Positions 1 to 4,726 of a DNA stretch of 5,940 bases are shown here, piece by piece. This DNA is from a bacterium (GTDB taxonomy: Bacteria > Bacteroidota > Ignavibacteria > Kapaibacteriales > UBA961). Where the stretch lies: contig JALHLL010000211.1 of NCBI GenBank assembly GCA_022844575.1, forward strand, positions 1-5,940. Reading direction: 5' to 3'. The notes under the pieces were generated by a model, which was given only the letters and a program-made list of their open reading frames with translations, made no database searches and was not told the origin of the DNA. Made by a program: the position numbers and the translations under genes. Position 1 is the stretch's first letter; every line of letters starts with the position of its first letter.

Positions 1-37
1 AAAAGCCGATGCCAAGGTGTCGGCTTTTTATTTTTTT
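1..37 (+). terminator. Intrinsic terminator of a gene upstream of the window
   Basis: A GC-rich hairpin is followed by a long T run. AAAAGCCGA (1-9) pairs with TCGGCTTTT (20-28), and the stem continues inward through two G-T wobbles and C-G pairs to a small loop near 13-16. TTTTTATTTTTTT (25-37) follows directly. The wobbles only pair in plus-strand RNA, so the signal reads rightward and ends a plus-strand gene left of the window. The A run on the left arm could give weak activity in the other direction. Confidence 0.85.
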
Positions 38-217
38 ATATGTACGATATTAAATTCTTTAGCTGAACAAATAGATGTAATCAAACACTGAATACAGATT
101 ATATCATTGTTGAAAAATCTTTATAATATAGTTGCATATATATTTATATAGTATTACATAGTGAAAAGTGTAAAATTATACCATAACAAAACAGATTACT
201 GAAAAAACAATACATCA
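38..217. other. AT-rich intergenic region, presumed promoter region of the amidohydrolase gene
   Basis: About 180 bp of very AT-rich sequence holds no credible coding frame and no tRNA-like structure. Because a terminator lies on its left, the amidohydrolase gene probably has its own promoter here. I looked for the Bacteroidota -7 motif (TAnnTTTG) and found only a one-mismatch version, TATCATTG (102-109 area). Several TATA-rich strings at 121-160 could pass for a -10 box, but the base composition makes them uninformative. No specific promoter is called. Confidence 0.4.
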
Positions 218-1741
218 ATGAATTTTCCATTTCAAGGCACCATAATTTCCGAACGAGGCAGAATAACTTCTTTTATCCCCGGTGAAAGCGGAGTTACAAT
301 AATTACCGAACGCGACACCCATACATATCCGAATGGATGGTTATATCCGGGTTTTACCGATACACATGCACATATTTTCGGGCTTGGAGCGCGACTGGCG
401 GGACTAGCCTTATACGATTGTAAAAGTGCGAAAGAATGTGTAGAAAAAACACTATCAATTAAACCGACACATGGCGAATGGTATGTAGGAATGGGGTGGA
501 ATCAGGAACTATGGGAAAACATAGGTTTTCCTGATAAAACAATTCTTGATGAATATTTTCCGAATAATCCTGTTTATTTGAGTCGTGCTGATGGACACAC
601 GGCTTGGGTTAATTCGGCAGCTTTGGAAGCTGCCGGTATTACCGATGATATTTCCGACCCTGCGGGAGGTACTATTGTAAGAACGGAGTCGGGTGAATTA
701 TCAGGTATTTTAATAGATCATGCTATGGACTTGGTTAAAATTCATATTCCGAAACTTTCGGATGAGGAAATTAAACAAAGGATAATCTTAGCTACAAGGC
801 AATGTGCGCAATGGGGCTTAACCGAAGTTCATGATATGGATGTTAACCCTACATATTTACCTGTTTTTCGCGAAATGGCAGAAAGCGGTACTTTACCGAT
901 TCGTGTAATAAGCTATGTTTCTGCACAAAACGATGAATGGGACAAAGAAAACCTGCTACCGGCAGTAGGAGAATTTTTACAAATAGCCGGAATAAAGTTT
1001 TATGTTGACGGAGCATTGGGTTCGCGGGGAGCAGCATTATTAGAGCCGTATTCGGATTCAAAAGAAACAACCGGTCTATTTTTGATTGATAGAAACACAT
1101 TATATAATAAAGCAAAATACGGTCTCGAATCAGGATGGCAAATTTCGACCCATGCAATAGGTGATGCCGCAAACAGAATGGTATTGGAAGTATATGAGGA
1201 ATTGCGCAAAGATTTTGTAAAAGAGGATTATATACTGCGAATAGAACATGCTCAAATTGTTCATCCTGATGATTCTTCACGATTTTTTATGAACGGCATT
1301 TTCGCCGCTGTGCAACCGATTCATTGTATAAGTGATGCAACGATGGCGGAACAACGTCTGGGCGAACGTTGCAGCTATGGTTACCCATATAATAACCTTC
1401 TTCAAAAGGGTACGATCATTGGCGGCGGTTCGGACTTTCCAATAGAATCGGGCAATCCTCTTTTAGGCATCGATGCTTTTGTAAACCGCATCCCGATGAA
1501 TGGTGAGAGTACGTGGCAAGGGCATGAGCGTATCTCGCGTACTGAAGCGTTATATGCCTATACATGCAATGCGCATATTTTATCCGGTAATGAATATAGA
1601 AGGGGTAAAATAGAAATAAAACACGATGCAGATTTTACCATACTTGATACTAACATAATGGAATGCGAAAATTCGGCAATAAAGGAATCACAAGTTATTG
1701 CAACCTATACGGCAGGAATTCGCCGTTATTTCCAACAATAG
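218..1741 (+). CDS. YtcJ-like metal-dependent amidohydrolase (Amidohydrolase family 3)
   Basis: Predicted cytoplasmic hydrolase of 507 aa, without a signal peptide, from the amidohydrolase superfamily (metal-dependent TIM barrel). Family members hydrolyse C-N bonds such as N-substituted formamides; the substrate here cannot be told. Visible landmarks are the metal-binding HxH in 'GFTDTHAHIFGLG' (H50, H52), 'ADGHTAWVNSAAL' (124-136), 'IKFYVDGALGSRGAAL' (259-274, where K260 is the likely carbamylated lysine), 'THAIGDAANR' (311-320, H312), 'RIEHAQIVHPDD' (341-352, H344) and 'GGGSDFPIESGNPL' (402-415, D406). The set of expected ligands therefore looks complete. Length fits the family. The start is well fixed: an in-frame TGA at 200-202 leaves ATG 218 as the first start. 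No Shine-Dalgarno sequence is seen; the leader is A-rich. The gene ends 15 bp before hisS, so the two are probably co-transcribed. Confidence 0.9.
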   Translation: MNFPFQGTIISERGRITSFIPGESGVTIITERDTHTYPNGWLYPGFTDTHAHIFGLGARLAGLALYDCKSAKECVEKTLSIKPTHGEWYVGMGWNQELWENIGFPDKTILDEYFPNNPVYLSRADGHTAWVNSAALEAAGITDDISDPAGGTIVRTESGELSGILIDHAMDLVKIHIPKLSDEEIKQRIILATRQCAQWGLTEVHDMDVNPTYLPVFREMAESGTLPIRVISYVSAQNDEWDKENLLPAVGEFLQIAGIKFYVDGALGSRGAALLEPYSDSKETTGLFLIDRNTLYNKAKYGLESGWQISTHAIGDAANRMVLEVYEELRKDFVKEDYILRIEHAQIVHPDDSSRFFMNGIFAAVQPIHCISDATMAEQRLGERCSYGYPYNNLLQKGTIIGGGSDFPIESGNPLLGIDAFVNRIPMNGESTWQGHERISRTEALYAYTCNAHILSGNEYRRGKIEIKHDADFTILDTNIMECENSAIKESQVIATYTAGIRRYFQQ

Positions 1742-1756
1742 AAAATTACAAATTAT

Positions 1757-2977
1757 ATGATACAGAATGTACGCGGTACACGTGATCTATTACCTGACCA
1801 AACAAAAGGATGGCAATTTCTAGAGCAGTTATTTGCTTCGGTTGCCGAACGTTTCGGTTATGCTGAAATACGTACCCCGATTTTTGAGCTTACGGAGGTA
1901 TTTACACGAACTATCGGTGAAAACACCGACGTTGTCAGTAAAGAGATGTACACATTCACCGACAGGGGTGATAATTCCATTACCCTAAGACCTGAAATGA
2001 CTGCAGGGGCGGTTCGAGCTGCTGTGCAACACAATTTAACAGCAACAGGACAATTGCAACGCTTATGGTATATAGGCGCACAGTTTCGGTATGAAAGACC
2101 CCAGGCAGGACGTTACCGTCAATTTTACCAATGCGGAGCTGAATGTTACAATACGCCATATCCCGAAGCTGATGCCGAAATGATAATGTTTGCCGCTACA
2201 GTTTTGGAAGAATGTGGAATAAAAGACTATACATTAAAAATAAATACACTTGGGTCGCAAGAATGCAGACAACAGTATATCACTGCTTTAACTGAGTATT
2301 TAGAGCAAAAGAAAGAGGAACTTTCGGAGGATAGTAGAGTACGTCTTACAAAAAATCCGCTCCGTATTCTCGACTCTAAAGATAGAGGCGATATAGCCAT
2401 TCTAAAAGAAGCTCCCATCCTTGCCGATTTTTTAAGCGAAGAGAGCAAAATACATTTTGATAAAGTACTTAAACTTTTGGAAAAGAATGGTTTTTCTTAT
2501 TATATTGAGACCAAATTAGTTCGTGGACTTGATTATTACTCTCATACCGTGTTTGAGTTTGCAAGCAATGCCATAGGTTCGCAAGATGCTTTGGGCGGTG
2601 GCGGAAGATATAATACAATGTTTGAATACTTTGGGGGTAAAAGTACTCCTTCCGTAGGTTTTTCGCTTGGAATGGATAGAATGATACTTGTGCTCCAGCA
2701 ATTAAGACCTGAGATTTTCAATCAAACTATTGTTGATTGTTATATAGTAGCTTTGGATAGATCGGTCGGTGAATTTGTTCAACGCTTAGCTATGGGTATG
2801 AGAAAAGAAGGCAAAAGGGTAATTACAGACTTACAGTATCGTTCGTTAAAAGCGCAAATGCGTGAAGCTAATAAGATAGGGGCAAAAACGGTTATCGTAA
2901 TCGGAGAAGAAGAAATGAAAACGGGGACTTACAAAGTAAAAAATATGGAAGATGGGACGGAATTAATAATAGAATAA
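1757..2977 (+). CDS. hisS: Histidyl-tRNA synthetase (class II)
   Basis: Cytoplasmic enzyme that charges tRNA-His with histidine using ATP. The 406-aa product opens with the typical 'VRGTRDLLP' (5-13) and carries 'FTRTIGENTDVVSKEMY' (49-65), motif 2 in 'GAQFRYERPQAGRYRQFYQ' (107-125, with the ATP-contacting arginine), the histidine-specific HisA signature 'LVRGLDYYSHTVFEF' (254-268), 'ALGGGGRYN' (278-286) and motif 3 'GFSLGMDRMI' (301-310). The C-terminal anticodon-binding domain runs from about 325 to the end and includes 'RSLKAQMREANKIGAKTVIVIGE' in outline (362-384). It is slightly shorter than the E. coli enzyme (424 aa) but no core motif is missing. The ATG lies 15 bp after the amidohydrolase stop, which suggests co-transcription, and no Shine-Dalgarno sequence is visible. 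Identification is secure. Confidence 0.98.
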   Translation: MIQNVRGTRDLLPDQTKGWQFLEQLFASVAERFGYAEIRTPIFELTEVFTRTIGENTDVVSKEMYTFTDRGDNSITLRPEMTAGAVRAAVQHNLTATGQLQRLWYIGAQFRYERPQAGRYRQFYQCGAECYNTPYPEADAEMIMFAATVLEECGIKDYTLKINTLGSQECRQQYITALTEYLEQKKEELSEDSRVRLTKNPLRILDSKDRGDIAILKEAPILADFLSEESKIHFDKVLKLLEKNGFSYYIETKLVRGLDYYSHTVFEFASNAIGSQDALGGGGRYNTMFEYFGGKSTPSVGFSLGMDRMILVLQQLRPEIFNQTIVDCYIVALDRSVGEFVQRLAMGMRKEGKRVITDLQYRSLKAQMREANKIGAKTVIVIGEEEMKTGTYKVKNMEDGTELIIE

Positions 2978-3017
2978 AGATATACTACAAACACAACAAC
3001 TTTTTAAATACATAAAT

Positions 3018-3455
3018 ATGAGAATTTTTTCCTTTCTTTCTCTTTTGGTACTGACATCATTACTTGGATGTCATCCATTCTATTTAAACAATAATGATTT
3101 ATCTAAGGTATCGAAGAATATTGATTATAAACAATTAGAAAAAACCATCGGTAACGAACCAGAAGACATATTTAAACTTTCGTATAAAGGTAAAAAGTAC
3201 GAAATAGTGGTTTATTCATATTTAACTGACATAACAAGAACATCTTCTTCTTATTCAAGTTCATCGGGTTGGAGCACTACGAATCTATATAAACTGAAAA
3301 AATATACCTTTTTGATTCGTAATGATAGTTTAGTCTATTGGGGACTTCCTACAGAGTTCTCAAAATCTGGTGTTGACGAGTTTGAAGTTTTAACTGATAC
3401 TTTAAGAAATGTAACAAAAGATTTACCTAACAATTCATTTACTTCCGTATGGTAA
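3018..3455 (+). CDS. Small lipoprotein, subfamily A, copy 1 (function unknown)
   Basis: The 145-aa product has a type II (lipoprotein) signal peptide: an N-terminal hydrophobic stretch ending in the lipobox LLGC with C18 as the lipidated residue, so it should be a membrane-anchored periplasm-facing protein. The mature part holds 'NNNDLSKVSKNIDYKQLEK' (24-42), a predicted strand 'YEIVVYSYL' (61-69), a Ser-rich loop with W85 (about 75-88), and a second strand 'YTFLIRNDSLVYWG' (96-109). The A' paralogue has KGMT where this copy has KNID, so the BamE/SmpA-like signature is eroded here. The C-terminal tail (120-145) is Asn/Thr/Ser-rich and does not match A'. The last 7 bp overlap the next gene. 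No terminator separates it from hisS, 40 bp upstream. Lipidation is well supported; the role is not known. Confidence 0.85.
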   Translation: MRIFSFLSLLVLTSLLGCHPFYLNNNDLSKVSKNIDYKQLEKTIGNEPEDIFKLSYKGKKYEIVVYSYLTDITRTSSSYSSSSGWSTTNLYKLKKYTFLIRNDSLVYWGLPTEFSKSGVDEFEVLTDTLRNVTKDLPNNSFTSVW

Positions 3456-3808
3456 AAACATTACAAATCATCATTTTATCGGTCATACTCAGTTCTTGCA
3501 TGACATTATCAAGTTACGAAGTGACAGAAGTCAGTAAAGAAATGTCTTTCCCGCAGGTGTATTCGTTCCTAAGTGGGTTTGAGAAAAGAGCCTTTTACGT
3601 TAAAGTAAGTTCAAGTGCACAACACGAGTACTTCGTTGAGGCATACAGAGCAGGATATCATCCTAATTATTATGATTATTTCGTTGCCTACGAGGATAAG
3701 AAGGTATTCTTTTGGGGACATCCGTATGAATTTAACAGACATGAAAATCCGTTAATTAACGAAATCGGATTGAAAGCCATGGAAGAGTATAATAAAGTTA
3801 GACCGTAA
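3449..3808 (+). CDS. Small lipoprotein, subfamily B, copy 1 (function unknown)
   Basis: The 119-aa product starts with a short lipoprotein signal peptide ending in LSSC (C17 lipidated). The mature part has 'SKEMSFPQVYSFL' (29-41), which aligns with the KGMT segment of B' but lacks KGMT itself. It then has a strand 'YFVEAYRAGY' (61-70), a strand 'YFVAYEDKKVFFWG' (77-90) and the conserved tail 'HPYEFNRHENPLINEIG' (91-107). The ATG lies inside the end of the preceding gene (7-bp overlap, different frame), so translation is probably coupled to it. It lacks the Ser-rich loop of subfamily A, which accounts for most of the length difference. The BamE/SmpA/OmlA-like fold is an inference from the paralogues. 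No specific function can be given. Confidence 0.85.
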   Translation: MVKTLQIIILSVILSSCMTLSSYEVTEVSKEMSFPQVYSFLSGFEKRAFYVKVSSSAQHEYFVEAYRAGYHPNYYDYFVAYEDKKVFFWGHPYEFNRHENPLINEIGLKAMEEYNKVRP

Positions 3809-3814
3809 GAATTT

Positions 3815-3830
3815 AGTTACTTTTGTAACT
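3815..3830 (+). promoter_or_regulatory. Inverted repeat overlapping a possible Bacteroidota-type -7 box
   Basis: The 40-bp gap between B and A' contains a perfect inverted repeat: AGTTAC (3815-3820), loop TTTT, GTAACT (3825-3830). The same bases include TACTTTTG (3818-3825), an exact match to the Bacteroidota -7 consensus TAnnTTTG, about 23 bp before the A' start. No good -33 TTTG/TTG is seen at the right distance. It could be an internal promoter with an overlapping operator, a small RNA hairpin between the duplicated units, or chance in AT-rich DNA. It lacks a following T run, so it is not a standard terminator. Confidence 0.3.
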
Positions 3831-3848
3831 CATTATTAGAACAATTTT

Positions 3849-4289
3849 ATGAAACACGTAGTTACATTACTCTCGCTATCAGTAATCATACTCTCATCAT
3901 GTGGGCCTTCTTTTGTAACAAACAACGATTTGAGTTTATTATATAAAGGTATGACCAGATCGAAGTTCGAAGAAAAGATCACCGTGAGTCCCGAAAAAGT
4001 GTTTACTCTTAAAAGTGGAAATAAGTCGTACGAAGTTGTTGCAATGTCAATCCTAACCGGATTAAGTCAATCTTCGTATAGCAGCTACAATCCCGGAGTA
4101 GGTGGAAGCGGTGGGTCTTGGTCAACTACTACAACTACAACATCACATACCAATTATACACTTTTTCTTTATGATGAAGGTAAACTTCGGTATTGGGGTA
4201 TGAAAAATGAATACTCTAAATGTGAAGACAAGGAAATTGCAGACTTAGCACCTGCCTTATACAGTGAGTTCAATAAACAATTTGATTAA
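3849..4289 (+). CDS. Small lipoprotein, subfamily A, copy 2 (weakly BamE/SmpA-like)
   Basis: The 146-aa product has a lipoprotein signal peptide ending in LSSC (C18 lipidated), followed by 'GPSFVTNNDLSLLYKGMTRS' (19-38). 'KGMTRSKFEEKI' recalls the 'kGMt..eV...lG' helix of BamE/SmpA/OmlA outer-membrane lipoproteins; this is a short motif resemblance, not proof. Next come a strand 'YEVVAMSILTGL' (61-72), a low-complexity loop of Ser, Gly and Thr (about 74-100, including six Thr in a row at 93-98), and 'YTLFLYDEGKLRYWG' (103-117). The 'NNDLS', 'WSTT' and 'YWG' elements align it with the first gene of the array. The start is placed by the signal peptide; no Shine-Dalgarno sequence is seen. It lies 14 bp before the next gene, in an apparent operon. 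Confidence 0.87.
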   Translation: MKHVVTLLSLSVIILSSCGPSFVTNNDLSLLYKGMTRSKFEEKITVSPEKVFTLKSGNKSYEVVAMSILTGLSQSSYSSYNPGVGGSGGSWSTTTTTTSHTNYTLFLYDEGKLRYWGMKNEYSKCEDKEIADLAPALYSEFNKQFD

Positions 4290-4303
4290 CATTCATTACA
4301 ATC

Positions 4304-4663
4304 ATGAAAAAACATATTTTTATCATTTTAGTACTAACATTTACATTCACTTCATGCGTAAGATTTAGCTTAGGGGATGCAAACAAAATTCAAAAAGGTA
4401 TGACATCATCTGAAGTGAATGGTATTGTATCAAAAGGTCCTGTAAAGGATTTTATGATGACTATTTATAGTTCACCGTCAAAAAAATACTTTGTGCAGGT
4501 ATATGACATTCATGTGGGTAATTACAATTCCGATTACTTTGCCGTATATGAAAATGAAAAATTATTATACTGGGGTTATCCTTATGAATTTAACAGACAT
4601 CCTGACCCCTTATTAAACGAAATCGGTAAAACTGCCGTTGCTGAGTATGAAAAAATAAAATAA
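4304..4663 (+). CDS. Small lipoprotein, subfamily B, copy 2 (weakly BamE/SmpA-like)
   Basis: The 119-aa product has a lipoprotein signal peptide (KKH at the N terminus, hydrophobic core, FTSC with C18 lipidated). The mature part has 'GDANKIQKGMTSSEVNGIVS' (24-43), the clearest BamE/SmpA/OmlA-like segment in the array. It is followed by a strand 'YFVQVYDIHVG' (62-72), 'DYFAVYENEKLLYWG' (77-91) and 'YPYEFNRHPDPLLNEIG' (92-108). It has exactly the same length as B and is most similar to it in the C-terminal third. The gene is the last of the plus-strand run, and a strong terminator begins 25 bp after its stop. Envelope location is well supported, function unknown. Confidence 0.87.
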   Translation: MKKHIFIILVLTFTFTSCVRFSLGDANKIQKGMTSSEVNGIVSKGPVKDFMMTIYSSPSKKYFVQVYDIHVGNYNSDYFAVYENEKLLYWGYPYEFNRHPDPLLNEIGKTAVAEYEKIK

Positions 4664-4687
4664 CACACTAGTAGTGTACTGTCCTCT

Positions 4688-4726
4688 ATGGGTTTGCGGA
4701 GTTATTCGTAAGCCCATTTTATTTTT
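4688..4726 (+). terminator. Intrinsic terminator of the lipoprotein operon
   Basis: A 13-bp stem joins 4688-4700 (ATGGGTTTGCGGA) to 4705-4717 (TTCGTAAGCCCAT) around a GTTA loop, followed by TTTTATTTTT (4717-4726). Three of the pairs are G-U wobbles (4693/4712, 4696/4709, 4699/4706), which form only in plus-strand RNA; on the minus strand they become A-C mismatches, and no T run follows on that side. The signal therefore serves the lipoprotein genes, not the converging OmpA-type gene, whose stop codon (4719-4721) lies within the T run. Confidence 0.88.

Larger units (their letters stand above)
3018..4663 (+). repeat. Tandem array of four paralogous lipoprotein genes (A-B-A'-B')
   Basis: Four small lipoprotein genes alternate between two subfamilies. 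A (3018-3455) and A' (3849-4289) share 'NNDLS' after the lipobox and a Ser/Gly/Thr-rich loop containing 'WSTT'. B (3449-3808) and B' (4304-4663) share a C-terminal block identical at 14 of 18 residues (B 90-107, B' 91-108). All four share a strand ending in [YF]WG followed by an E[FY] pair. The start-to-start distance is 831 bp for A to A' and 855 bp for B to B', which fits duplication of a two-gene unit. At DNA level an 18-base string, TATGAATTTAACAGACAT, is exact in both B copies (3725-3742 and 4583-4600). Elsewhere the copies are well diverged, so the duplication is not recent. Confidence 0.75.

Noticed and set aside
121..160. Possible sigma-70 -35/-10 pairs such as TTGAAA or TTGCAT with TATA-rich strings
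   Set aside because: The region is so AT-rich that such matches are expected by chance, and spacings were poor. No specific promoter is called.
849..1280. Long minus-strand open frames opposite the amidohydrolase gene, including 1000-1209
   Set aside because: They lie antisense to a gene with complete family motifs, and their translations show no recognisable domain. They are by-products of the real coding frame.
2227..2701. Minus-strand open frames within hisS (2227-2448 and 2516-2701)
   Set aside because: Antisense to a confidently identified essential gene, with no start context and no protein features.
2978..3017. Terminator or promoter between hisS and the first lipoprotein gene
   Set aside because: No hairpin with a T run and no TAnnTTTG box is present in these 40 bp, so neither is annotated.
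4665..4677. Small inverted repeat ACACT-AGT-AGTGT after the last lipoprotein gene
   Set aside because: The 5-bp stem with a 3-nt loop and no T run is too weak for a terminator. The strong hairpin a few bases further on explains termination.
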